From NCBI GenBank assembly GCA_008973525.1, contig WACJ01000449.1, forward strand, positions 1 through 64,000: a DNA stretch of 64,000 nt. The letters run 5' to 3'. The number at the start of each line of letters is the position of its first letter. Positions within the stretch are counted from its first letter, which is position 1. Position numbers and translations under genes: made by a program. The DNA is from Stenopsyche tienmushanensis (Eukaryota > Arthropoda > Insecta > Trichoptera > Stenopsychidae). The notes beneath the pieces are model-generated. The model ran no database searches, was not told where the DNA came from, and saw only the letters and a list, made by a program, of their open reading frames with translations. Positions 35,481 to 47,137 of this stretch are shown in pieces.

Positions 35481-36068
35481 TATGCCCGTCTATTTTTAAA
35501 CCCTTTTCTGCTTCCCTTCTAAATGCATCTATATTTAGCCGAATTCCCTTTCAATGAGCAAATAGAGCAATCTCAGAGCCATCATCATCGCAAACAGAGA
35601 AAAATATCTTCAAGGACGAGGATTTAATTGGAGCGTTCACCTCGTCGTGTACTCCAAATTGTGGGCCTTTGACCTCTGAGCTCATATTTGTGAAACCACC
35701 AAAACGTTTCTAAGTCCTTTTGCTCAGCACATTCAATAGCTTTTCCCACATCCATCACAAAATTCTTCCTTATAACGTGAACGACGTTACATTCTCTGAA
35801 TATATTGTCTTTTAATGTTTATCACGAATAAAATTGTTCTTAATAAACAGCAACAATTTTTTAATTCGTTTTATTGTAACATTTTGAAGCCTTCAAACGT
35901 GATCTATTTTTAAAACGAGAGGTGTGCGTTTCATTCATTTATTTTTAGAAGTTTAAAGCCATGTTCTTGATGTTCGTCGATGACGCACGATCGATCATAA
36001 ATTCTTCGCAATTTCTAATTTTTGTCGATGATCTCAAATCGTTCGCTAAAACTCAAATGACGAATTAA
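35481..36068. other. Intergenic, no gene seen
   Basis: Nothing recognisable on either strand. Confidence 0.4.
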
Positions 36069-36785
36069 TCTAATATATAAAAATTAGTCTTTGTTTGTTC
36101 GTATTTAATACGCTGACATACCGTTCATCTGATTGCGATAAAACTTTGTCAATTTATTGTTTACGTTTGAGGAAATAATATAGATATAGTTAAAATATTG
36201 TTTGTGTATGTACGAGACGTTAAGCGTATACACTATGTTGGCGCATATTGGTTTGATGGTTGCTAAGGTAAATAAAGCACTACAATCGTCGATTTTTTGT
36301 TTTTGTTAAGTGATCGGTCTTCGGTGGACTATACCGTGAGGCGATAATACACAAACGTCATCATTTTAATTCATACCTGGATCAGTTTATTTGGCGACAA
36401 CATCAATACATCGGAAAGATATTCGAGTCACTTTTAAATTCTATGTTTGGCCTCCATAACATCGTTTATAAATGCATGTTTATATTAAAAACAAACAAAT
36501 GAATAAATATTGTATTTTTAAATAAAGCGTGTACCCGGCAAGCTTTGCATTGCCTAATATTGCAAGAGTTCAAATATCTTAAAACTATCTTCATTGAGAA
36601 GAAATTGATGAATAGCGAAATAAACTCCAGGATTCAAGTCCAAAAATCGATTCAACAACTCTGATAATTGGAAAACACTTTGCAGTTTGGATGGTCCGCG
36701 CTAAGCTTCGCCTAAATTTCGGGCGATTTCACATGAAAATCATGAAACTCTACTTCTTTCGTAATATTGATAGGATTGCTTAACC
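36069..36785 (+). repeat. Helitron-like non-autonomous repeat (plus copy)
   Basis: The element starts TCTAATATATAAAAATTAG, then TTTGTTTGTTCGTATTTA and a CTGATTGCGATAAAACTTTG block, the typical 5' layout of insect Helitrons. Further on it carries GTGTACCCGGCAAGCTTTGC, and the right end is near GCTAAGCTTCGCCTAAATTT. No coding region. The central ~390 bp is present in reverse orientation at 4655-4991 plus 5960-5992. The exact 3' end was not determined. Confidence 0.5.
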
Positions 36786-38689
36786 AGCTAATGAATTGAG
36801 ACGAAATTTTAGTGGTGCCTACAAAAAAGCTTACTGCATCGATAACAGTGCTTTTCAATATGCAATGCGTGCATCAGCGTGATAAAATGCAAAAAGTGAC
36901 TTATTGATTTGAATTATATGAATAGGCATTGATCAAATGATACGGAACTACTATGCTCATACGATTTTATTTATTTTAACTATTGGCCACCTGACTAGTA
37001 CTTATTTTCAGATTAAATACTCCTTTAACAGAAAGCTGATATTCAGTTTATCTATTATTCATTGCTACTTTTACAAATCATGGTTTGCTTGTGACTCGCT
37101 ATTTCTTACATAGTCGACACTACGCAACAATATGGAGCACGATAAATCTTACTGGTTCGGAGCCAAGAAGCTTTAGCAACAGAACAAGGACAAGAAGAAC
37201 ACCAAATATACGGCCTTGAGTAGAAGCATATGAAGAACTTTACTTTGCAACGTTAACAGCATTGTCTTCCGTTAACTTCTATATCGTTTTGAAATCGTCG
37301 AACTGAGAGGGTCAACCTGAAACGAGAAACTACTCAGTTTCGAATTCGCTCGAGTAAGTTATACGAGGACGGGGAGACACCCTCAGTTGGTGTAGGAGCG
37401 AATCACTCAAGCGTCGCGTATATCTTCACCCTAGCCCGGCAATGTCCCAGCGAGGAAAGGAGGGATTGGACTCTTTGCACTCCAGAAATTCCTTTCTAGT
37501 AGATTCAAAAAAGTCGTCTTGAGTAATTTTCCACTGTTTTCCGAAGAAAAATACTCAGTCTTTACAAACCTCCCACACTCCCTATCGAAACGATCGCGAA
37601 AGCGTTCGTCAATACGTTCATTCAGGAGACTCATTGGGTGAGCGTTCGAAATAAAACTCGGTGGTAATGCTACCTTCAATATCTTCCTGTGAATGGATAT
37701 TGAAGAAGCTCATAGTTCTGCAGTGGACTGTTAGTGGCTGCACTATGATGATGATGAAATGATACGTAAACACACTAACAAAACATAAGGTTCAGTTATT
37801 CATCCAGTTAGTTCATCGTTCTATATAAAATTATATTTGAATTGTGTATTTTAATACTGAAAATTGGCGTGTCTATAATTCTACTCCGAAATATAAATCT
37901 ACCACGACATGTAGCAACGGTATCATGTTTTTAGTGAAAAAAATGATGAATAATATCATCAAAGCTTCAGTTCGAAATGAAAAATTTCAAGGAGAAGATT
38001 TTGTGTCCCAAAGATTCCTACTGATATGCTTCTCATTTATTACTAGAAGGTACGCGCCCCACGGAAGAATATTTTGTTTCCAAAAGCACCGCATGGGAAG
38101 CGATATTTATTTCAACATTAACTCAAAAATGTAAACCGTGCTTTTCAATCATTTGCGGTTTTAAATAAATGTTCCTATGGAATGTTAGCAATATTAAAAA
38201 TAATTATTCTACATTTTTTAATTCTTATTGTAGCTGCATAGAATTTGCCCAACATCGGTGGGCCGAGGACGAGTCGAAGACGACTACTCAGTGAGATGAC
38301 AAGGTGGGCTCTATTCTACGCTAGATCGACTTCAAAAAGGATCCAATAAACAAAAAATGTTGAGAGTACAGAGACTGAATGCTTTAAGAATAACCACAAG
38401 AACTGTGCGGTTGGAAGCAGCCAGAATACTCGCTTTTTCGGTACCAATCGACTAAAACTAAACTTTTTTTTTCCTGTGGGAGCGTAAATCTTCCTAAGAC
38501 GCCCATATAATGTTGCCATTATCTGGGGAGTGTAGGATTTACGTCTGTTAAAAATGAGTTTCCATAAGGGAAACTCACCAGCCGCACCTGCCCACTAAAT
38601 CGCTCCCTTTGGTCTCCTCTGTCCCCCTGGTATTGTTTTACACATTGCTTCAAGGGTGACAGGTAGTCTAGCCATTTAATGGCCCTATT
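36786..38689. other. Intergenic, no gene seen
   Basis: There is no supported coding region. A stretch around 37380-37700 is GC-richer and could be old retrotransposon sequence, but I cannot assign it. Confidence 0.35.
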
Positions 38690-39340
38690 CTATTGTTGAA
38701 GAGGCGCTCTGCGCCTCTCTCTTTCACTGTCTTCTTTGGCGCTCATGATGTCTTCTACATAGTCGCGCCAAAGGTCCGAGTTCTTCTTACTTTCCATCAT
38801 GCTGTGGACCATGTTGTCGATATTTAGCTCGGCCACCCCGAGTGCTTGTTTCAGCAGTTCTCTCTGGGGTGCCCAAGCCTCACAGCCTATGATGGTGTGC
38901 TCCGCGTCATCTGCTACCGCTTCGCAGTAGTGGCATTTTGGAGTTTCTTCCTTGCCAATCCACCTCAGATACGCACCGAAGCATCCGTGCCCGGTGAGCA
39001 CCTGGGTTAGGCGGTACGTGGTTTCGCCGTATTTTCTGGCCCTCCACCGGCTTACGACCGGTATAAGCCGATGGGTCCATCTTCATTTTGTGGACTCATC
39101 CCATCTGCGCTGCCAGTCTTCCCTCAGTTTCTGGTCGTGTTCTCCGCGCTTTTTGGGGTCTTCGTGGTTCAAGGCCCTCTTACTTGCAATAAGGTCCAGC
39201 GGGGGGGTTCCCGCGATCACAAGCACTGCTTCTTCCGATACCGTCCTGTATGCGGCGGTAACTCGGAGCGCGCCCTGCCGCTGGACCCTGGCCATTTTCT
39301 TTCTATAGCTCTCTTTTTGGAGCGCCTCATGCCATATCAA
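38690..39340 (-). pseudogene. R1/jockey-like non-LTR retrotransposon 3' end, with in-frame stop
   Basis: A single minus frame runs from 39340 to 38690 with one internal TGA (39083-39085), so it appears as two open segments. The first holds KKMARVQRQGALRVTAAYRT and VLVIAGTPPLDLIA, typical of the segment after the reverse transcriptase. The second holds LTQVLTGHGCFGAYL and a CCHC-type motif CHYCEAVADDAEHTIIGC. The polymerase is missing upstream of 39340. It belongs to the same clade as the fragment at 5146-5766 but is a different family. Non-functional. Confidence 0.75.
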
Positions 39341-40666
39341 CTAAAACTAAACTACTGGAAACTAAATTACCACCTGACCTAGGCACTGACCGGATAGGGC
39401 TATTGTATACTTACCTTCACAAAAGAAAAAAGGAAATACCGTCACTGCAACACAGAAAGCGACGATACAAAGCACACAATATTGAAATTTAGCTTCAGAA
39501 TGCAATTCTTAAGATACAACACAGTACGAACAATGCTCCAATCAAACAACAACTGGCAAGCATGGAATTCGTTCATAAAAAATATGACAGAAAAAGAAAT
39601 AAAAGAAAGAATTTGAGTAATAAGGGTAGTGAGTAAGAATTCCCCACAGGCATCTTTTCATGATTTTCTCCTTCTATAGAAAAAAAATATTCCGTTTATA
39701 AAACTTAAATCTAAATTTAATTATTATTATTATAAAATATAAGCACAGACAGAACAAAAGCACCGTTTAAATATACACAATATTTTTTTACTATGAATTT
39801 TTTATTTTTTATTCTTTATCATCCAGTCGAGTCGATTAAAGCGTTATTTAATTTTTATTTTAAATTTAATGCTAATAATTGTTTTTTAATAGTAATTATG
39901 ACGATAATTATTTAAAATACACTTGAAAGCGTGTTTTTTTTAATTGACAAAAACGCCGTAGATGAAATGTCAAATATTTAAATTTGATATGGTAACACTT
40001 TACACTCGCCGGTTGTTTTCATTGCGTTGACTTAGTTTCGTCCATTTTGGTTGTGCTCTTCGATCGTCTTAATATTTAAGGTAATCAATAATCTATTGTT
40101 AAAATTTAAAATAATTGACTAGTTAATTGTATCTCTTAGGGCGCTGTTATTTTTGTTTGACAGTTGTCATAATGACGAATGTCATTCGTTTTTGAGACCT
40201 GTATGTAAATCATCCACTGATGATATGCTCCTTGATCAATACTGAAAATGCTATACGTTGACTTAAACTATAGCGGTGTTAATCATTTGTATTAGCTTGC
40301 ATAGCAGTTTTTGTTTTGTATTGTAGTTTTTGACATGTTTTTTAAAATTTATTTCGTATCAATCAAATCACATAGAATATAATTTTGATTTATTATCTAA
40401 ATTCTATAGTTCTACAAGAGGTTAGACCGCAATGATTATTTGTAATATTATAATTAAACCTTTTATTGAAATTCATTTTGTAATTGTTGTCAAGTTAATA
40501 GTAATATTTATGCTTAATTTCAGGTATAGCGAGAACGCTCGAGACTAGTGTTAGAGGTAGCAGACCTAACGTATAGATGGCAGTTGCTTAAAACAAATTA
40601 CTATGATAGAAAGTACCTACCTTACAAAACTTAAGTTTCGAGTTTAGTACCCAGCAAATTGTAAAC
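39341..40666. other. Intergenic, including 5' part of the mariner copy
   Basis: No gene. The segment 40530-40666 should include the mariner 5' UTR and left terminal repeat, but I could not identify a convincing inverted partner for the right-side sequence near 41745-41760 (CTCAGTACCTCGGGCC). Confidence 0.35.
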
Positions 40667-41680
40667 ATGGAAAAAGTTGGTCATCGTTATGTGATACAAT
40701 GCTTTTATCTGAAAGGTCTAACTCCGACCAATATCAAAGCTGAGCTAGATTCCACTCTGGGAGACTCTGCTCCTTCGTTTACGACTGTAAAATATTGGGT
40801 GGCAGAGTTCAAACGAGGCCGTACAAATTGCCAAGACGAACATCGCAGCGGTCGACCGAATAAGGTAACCACGCTGGAAATGTTGCAGAAAATCCACAAA
40901 ATTATATTGAATGACCGCCGACTGAAAGTGCGCGAGCTAGCAGACATGGTGGGCATTTCAAAAAGTGCCGTACATCGCATATTGACTGAAAATTTGGACA
41001 TGAGAAAGCTGTGCGCGAGATGGGTTCCGCGTTTGCTCACGCCAGAACAAAAACAGCGCCGTGAGGATGTTTCCATCAAGTGTTTGGCGATGTTTCACAG
41101 CAATAAAGCCGATTTTTTGAGTCGATTCATAACCATGGATGAAATATGGGTCCATCACTTTACACCTGAAACGAAGGCTCCAAAGAAGGCAAAGACAGTT
41201 TCTTCCGCCGGCAAGGTCATGGTTTCAGTTTTTTGGGATGCGTGTGGAATAATTTTCACTGATTATCTTCGAAAAGGAAAAACAATCAATGGGGAGTATT
41301 ATGCGAATTTATTGCAACGTTTGAATTATGAAATCAAGGAAAAACGGCCGCATTTGGCTAAGAAGAAAGTGTTGTTTCATCAAGACAATGCACCAGTTCA
41401 CACATCTGTTATTGCAGTGGACACGATCAACGAGTTAAAGTTCGAATTGCTTCCTCATGCACCTTATTCGCCGGATTTATCCCCCTCGAATTATTTTCTT
41501 TTTCCAAACTTGAAAAAATGGCTCGTTGGTAAAAGATTCGCCAACAGGGAAGAGGTGGAGTCGGCGGTCGATGGCTATTTTGAGGAGCTCAACAGTTCTC
41601 ACTATAAACAGGGTATCGAAGCTATCGAACTTCGCTGGGAAAAGTGTATCAAGCTGAAAGGAGACTATGTTGAGAAATAA
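40667..41680 (+). CDS. mariner transposase, open frame but catalytic Asp replaced
   Basis: An uninterrupted 337-aa frame with the complete mariner architecture: paired helix-turn-helix N-terminus (VIQCFYLKGLTPTNIKAEL; LADMVGISKSAVHRIL), linker, then the DDE catalytic fold. First Asp in ITMDEIWVHH (D158), second in HQDNAPVH (D240). The third position, 34 residues later in YSPDLSPSNYFLF, is Asn275 (codon AAT) where the family has Asp. The D1-D2 spacing is 82 residues, about 11 fewer than in Mos1 (93); the missing part lies after HHFTPETK, in the loop that clamps the partner subunit. The protein is therefore probably inactive, although it could still bind ends. No nonsense mutations, so this copy is young. 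Terminal repeats were not confirmed. Confidence 0.9.
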   Translation: MEKVGHRYVIQCFYLKGLTPTNIKAELDSTLGDSAPSFTTVKYWVAEFKRGRTNCQDEHRSGRPNKVTTLEMLQKIHKIILNDRRLKVRELADMVGISKSAVHRILTENLDMRKLCARWVPRLLTPEQKQRREDVSIKCLAMFHSNKADFLSRFITMDEIWVHHFTPETKAPKKAKTVSSAGKVMVSVFWDACGIIFTDYLRKGKTINGEYYANLLQRLNYEIKEKRPHLAKKKVLFHQDNAPVHTSVIAVDTINELKFELLPHAPYSPDLSPSNYFLFPNLKKWLVGKRFANREEVESAVDGYFEELNSSHYKQGIEAIELRWEKCIKLKGDYVEK

Positions 41681-42186
41681 AGAGATTTCCAAAGAGTTTA
41701 TTTTTTTAATTGCAGTTTTATACTTTCACAAAATACAGAGAGCTTCTCAGTACCTCGGGCCTTTATCAATTTAGTAATTCACCATCGATCCTTGTGTAAA
41801 TAATACTACAATTGAACAATATAATAAATAATATTTTCTGTGATGAGTCAAAAATATGCAGTTTGATACAAATATGATAAGAAATGATAGGTCTGAAATA
41901 TATTTTATGTCTGATTGAAATATTATTATATTTTCCATAGTTCTTAATTTATATTTTTAATTTTGTTACAGGATTAAATGTTTTGAGGCACTCTAAATTA
42001 ATTATTCAACTTTATTGTGATGATCAATAATAAACTCTCTAACTTGATTTTGACGACTGCGATAACAGATGTGTGACTGGTGCATTGTCTTGTTTCTTTT
42101 TCAACAAAGTTTATTACCATATATATATTTAGTATGGTAATTAAAAGAGTTTATAAATTTATCTTTTTTCATCTATATTCTTTTAA
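41681..42186. other. Mariner 3' flank and spacer
   Basis: Contains the mariner 3' UTR and probably its right end near 41760. Nothing else seen. Confidence 0.35.
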
Positions 42187-43561
42187 CACTTTGTATGCGG
42201 GAGACGAAAATTACAGTCCTCAGCATGCTATTCGTTGAGTGCAGAAGACTGTAATTTCAATTGACGAAAAACTCATGACACCCGAGAGTGATTGTAATCC
42301 CAGTCTTTTTTTTTTGACATTTATGCACACATTTTTCATACCTAGCAATTAGTTTGTGTATTTGAAACACACTTTTCATATAAAAGTCCTGTGATGAAGA
42401 CATCTTTTATTTTTGTTAAATTAATAATTATTGAAATCGAATAATGTAAAATACAATGTAAAGTACGAATGATACACCGATGAAGTAATTGCGGATTCTA
42501 ATTTGGATTATTCAGTAGACGATAGTGAGTAAACGAAAAAGAATTAACTGATAATAGTGGCTACAATCCTGTTAACGGGGGGCAAACATATTGTTATTAA
42601 ATAAAATATTCATTTGTTTTTTGTTTTGTTTTTTAAATTAAATTCAAATTTGGTTAGATTAGGTTTGTTTGTTTTCATTATGTTGAAATGAACGCGTTTT
42701 CAATTTACTGCATACTGAAAATGAAGCAATAGAATTACTAATTATTATGAAGAAAATGTATTTTGTCAAAACGGCCACGATATGAAGATCTACTATGGCT
42801 TGCGTATTGTCTGGAATTGTGGAAAGTGTTGAAAAAAAGTGAGTATTCACACTGGAAAATGGTTTGTTCACAATGGAAACAGGAAGCAATTTAATTTTAA
42901 TTAAAAAACAAATGAACAATTATTTTATTTAATAACAATAAATTTGCTCCCCGTTAACAGGATAGTACCTAATAGTGACTATTTCCCAAATATGGGAGAT
43001 CCTAGAACTTGTAGTGTACAAAGTGATTCAGAAAATGAAAGTGATAATGACACAGACACTGATATTTCCGAGTGGTCTGAAATTGACAATCCGCCTGTTC
43101 TTGAATAATTTTTGGGTATTCCAGGTATAAACGTTTTACCAAATGACTTTGATAATATTATAAATAGTGTGAAGTTATATTTTGGAGATGATTTGTTTAT
43201 TATTTTTGTAAATGAATCTAATAAATATCACAGCCAAAACTTGAGTCGATTTAAGACTGGCCAGAAGACAAGAAAATGGACCGATATTATGTTTCAAGAA
43301 AAGAAGAAATTCATCAGACTGATGTATGTATGTAACTTTCTTACAAATTGTGCTTTTTATATTTCATTTCATATTTACAGTACAAGAACTCGAAAAAAAA
43401 TTAAATACAAAAAGATTCTATATCTAGTCGGTAGATACTGGGCATCAGAAGGTATGTCTGACGCATTTGCGTCTGGTGCAGCTCAATCTTTGCCTCAATT
43501 TTTGATACTACAACCCTCAACATCAACGTGGAGAAACAAGATACATTTGTGGTTTTTGTAA
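42187..43561 (+). pseudogene. piggyBac-like transposase relic
   Basis: A TTAA (42183-42186) precedes CACTTTGTATGCGGG, a plausible piggyBac-type left end. An acidic N-terminal segment (EVIADSNLDYSVDDSE, about 42480-42530) and, after an inserted MITE, another acidic stretch (43022-43105) lead to LGIPGINVLPNDFDNIINSV and FGDDLFIIFVNESNKY (43112-43225), the start of the piggyBac DDE domain. Stops separate the parts, and no right terminus or complete catalytic domain is visible. Confidence 0.6.
42576..42953. mobile_element. TTAA-flanked MITE nested in the piggyBac-like relic
   Basis: TTAA at 42572-42575 and 42954-42957. The inverted ends are long and close: CGGGGGGCAAACATATTGTT at the left and AACAATAAATTTGCTCCCCG at the right, continuing as TATTAAATAAAAT on both arms. 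378 bp, no transposase domain. It interrupts the acidic N-terminal region of the host element, so it is younger than that element. Confidence 0.75.
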
Positions 43562-44673
43562 AGTGCTACTTCATAAAGAAGAATGTTTTTCCGTTATCAC
43601 TCTTTAGTTAAATATTGATTGCATGTTAAAATACTTACTCTTTTGTGTATATAATTATAATTGTGTTCATACATTATGTTATTTGTTTAAAAAGTGGATA
43701 AATAGTGACTTTAAAACATTGTAGTGAAGAAAGCTCGGTAAGTGAACACTTTATTATAACAAAAAACTATGAACAAATTCCTGTGCCAACATAGGAGAGC
43801 GTGTGAAGCGGTTAATCATAAGCTATCATCGATTCGCACGACCAGGCATAATCTCTCATCAAACCGTACCCGTATACAAAGTGTTAATAAGTTTTATAAA
43901 AAAATTAATATATACGTGCATAAAATGCCAAAGTTTATACATACTATATAAAGAAAAAAATGTCTTATTTGGGACGGTACGAATGTTAAATAATATGAAA
44001 GTGTCAAGTATGTACAAACGTTTATTTGTTTTAGTAATAAGTTATTTTTATGTAAAATATTAACAAAGAGATTTTTTAATTTCCTATTTCACTAAATAAG
44101 AATATTTCAATTTTATGAATAATATTATAGTCTTTAATTAAGGTAAGGGATATAATCCTATAACTTTAGATTAATCAGTTTGTATAGACTAGATCCATTC
44201 ATTTATTGTACAATATTTTTGCAAATAAAGGTCATTAATATAAAAAGTTTAAAAAATCATATCAAAATGTCATAAATGCTTTCCTACATTGAGAAAACCT
44301 GATACCAAAAGTAAATATACAGTATTAATAAGAGCTACGAACTCTTGTTTTGCAATTTTATCTATAAAACATAGGATAAACGAGTAAAAGGCAGACATTG
44401 CAAAATAGACTTTAGTATAATTTATTACACTTGACGTACTACGATTTAATAAAATATTAAGTAAACAAATGTGGTGATTGAAATTCTTCATTAATACGTT
44501 AATTTTCTTTAAGTAGACCTTACATTAATCTACTAGACATTTCAATGACCTTTACTTTTGATTAAATAAATAAGATCAAGAGGTCATATTTCTGTCATCT
44601 GTTTGTTCTGAACAATAAGCTAGAGCCAAAGAGTAATTATTTAAATGTCTTAATTTTAATATATCAAGTACTA
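43562..44673. other. Intergenic, no gene seen
   Basis: AT-rich; no recognisable coding sequence or element ends. Confidence 0.4.
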
Positions 44674-45328
44674 CAGTGGCACGGAAAGTAGCCCAAACTT
44701 AATATTTAGCTTGAATCAAAAAGAACAAACGAAATCTCAAAGAATCTCTTCTATATTTCGCTCAGTTATCAGACTCCCATTGTTGACTGTTAACTTTGTA
44801 CATCCTTCAGAGCTTATACCTTATTCGTGAATAAAACTTTGCTCCGTTGGTTATTCGTCCAATCAGCATGTTTATGGACGAATTTTAACTGAGCAACACG
44901 ATGTTGCCTGAGGAGTTCTGGTCCTTGTGCTGGTGTTCTAGCAAGAAAATCTCTCATTTATCCTTATCATCCGCTCAACATTGACATCTCTTATCGATTG
45001 GAGATGCTGCTTGATCTCAAAGGTAGTTAGGAACCGACTTCATAGGACTTTCAAGATAATAAACCGATCAATCAGATGTGTGTCATCTTGTGCCATTGTT
45101 TCCAGGTTTTTTTTGTATATAGGCCAGTCTGCTGATACCGTTTTAAGACATATCGAAGTGTCATACGTGGTACAGTCAGGGCAGCAGCCACAGCCTTGTT
45201 CAATAAGCAATGTTCAAGAGCTACAGTAATTGGCATCTTTGAAGGATTTCTGAAATCCAAATTAATCGCAGCTTATAAAAAGTAAACAATAAAACAAATT
45301 TTTTGGCCATATTCCATGCTGCTGAGTG
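44674..45328 (-). mobile_element. Tc1-like deletion derivative
   Basis: TA flanks (44672-44673, 45329-45330). Ends are CAGTGGCACGGAAAGTAGCCC and GCTGCTGAGTG. The body is homologous to the longer copy at 22356-23554 (shared TGTTGCCTGAGGA-type and TTATCGATTGGAGATGCT strings), with the C-terminal transposase half deleted. Minus frame 45260-45072 keeps an N-terminal helix-turn-helix-like piece (VPRMTLRYVLKRYQQTGL). Confidence 0.75.
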
Positions 45329-46318
45329 TATTATAAGACCTTACTTTAAAAAATAAGAATTTCATGTTGTTTTAGTCAAATATTTTTTTATTATGTCAAG
45401 TGATGAATGACTGATACATTTTTTAATATCAATACCAACCAAATATGAGATTATCAGTTTCATATATTAATCAGAGATTACATTTTTTTGAAGGTCAATA
45501 TAAATTAGCATTCGAAAAAATGTACATTTTTACTTAGCATATACAATTAACATTCATGAAACATTGGCATTGCTTTACGAATACATACCTATATCTAGGA
45601 CATTTAACGTAAATTTACTACTGCAGTAAAAATGTTATACATATTGGCTATTCACTCGGTTTCGTTTATAATCTAGCTGAATGGTTTAATCAATTTCTTT
45701 CCCAAAAATTTGACATATTCCCGCATTCAGTTAATTCAAAAACGAATTGTCTTTGAATGAAACAAAAAATAATTTCAATATAATATTTACAATATAAATT
45801 CCACCGCCAGCCATTTCCATTCAGTTAGTTTAAAAGACAGGCACACATTGTCAAACACTAAAAATTCCCTACGTCTTGATGAGAAGTGCTAGATTTTTTT
45901 TGGGTGGAAAACCAATTTATTTTTTCTAATTAGTTTAAATTTTATAACTGTTTTAGCTACTCGCTCGAAGAACAATTGCCATATTTATGATGCTGAAAAT
46001 TCCAACCCCTTAAACAATCGACATGCACAGATAAGAGGCGATTAGTTTTTGTGATTCATGCAGAATATACATATTCTATGTCTACATCTTCAATATTACC
46101 AATCAATAACTATCAAACCTGAGCAATTAACTGATTTTGCAAACTTATTGAGAATTAATTACGGTTGTGTCAATTTCTAATATGTCACATCATCTACAAA
46201 TACTCAGATCCTGCAAAAATCAAAGGTATATTTTCCTATACATGTAGAGAATTTTTTTGCATTTGACAAATATATTCGTGTTTACATAAAAATTAAGAAA
46301 CATTTCCATTAGTCTCTA
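45329..46318. other. Intergenic, no gene seen
   Basis: AT-rich, nothing supported. Confidence 0.4.
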
Positions 46319-46322
46319 TTAA

Positions 46323-46493
46323 CCCTTTTAATACCCTTTGTTTTTTTTTTTAGGTCCATGCTAAAAATACTAGATATATTTTGAATTTAAAAAATTAACT
46401 CGTTTTAATTTTATTCAATCTATAAAAATAATTTTAAAAAAGCCAATATATCGGCTCAGGGTATTTTTGGCAATTCCCTGGGCATTAAAAGGG
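46323..46493. mobile_element. TTAA-type MITE, 171 bp
   Basis: TTAA flanks (46319-46322, 46494-46497) and clean inverted ends CCCTTTTAATACCC and GGGCATTAAAAGGG. The CCC start with a TTAA target is the piggyBac signature. It sits downstream of Snr1. Confidence 0.75.
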
Positions 46494-46497
46494 TTAA

Positions 46498-47137
46498 AAG
46501 TTGTTTATCTCAGTAAAAATAATATGTATTTATTTAAAAGACACGCGCACTAGCATCAACAAGCCAAACTTTACTAAATTATTAAAACTCAACAAACATA
46601 AAAAACAATATACACTTCTCCTATATTACTTAAATACAATACTGATAAAATTCATACATGTAGTAAAATTACAATAAGGATAATTTACAAAAATATTCTT
46701 TTATTTTAACTTAATTACATCTGTTGTTACAAAGCGATGACGTTATCCATTAGAAAAAAATATTTGACTATTTCTACAAGTAGAAATAAAGAAATTGGTT
46801 TCAAATAGTTTGCATTTGGAAAATTAACTTCAACTGACAAGAGTTAACAATAGATCATATGGGATGTAAAAATTAATGTTTTCGAGGTGTGATTTCATGT
46901 TTTTAAAAATTCAAATCAATACACATGTAGCTTACTTATCGCCATCTTGATCTTCATTCAGCAATATCATACATATTATTTTTGTATCAGTATTCATAGA
47001 ATTTATCGCAACTGGCAATTTTATAGCCAGGAGTTATTTTACAACCGATCATGCAGCGGGTATAATTATTCACCCTGAGCGGGTGCATCATTTGTTGTGG
47101 AAGCCTTGGTGAAAAATCACCGAGGCTTGGCTTGACC
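46498..47137 (-). other. Snr1 3' flank
   Basis: Probably 3' UTR and trailer of Snr1 on the minus strand. No other feature seen. Confidence 0.35.
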
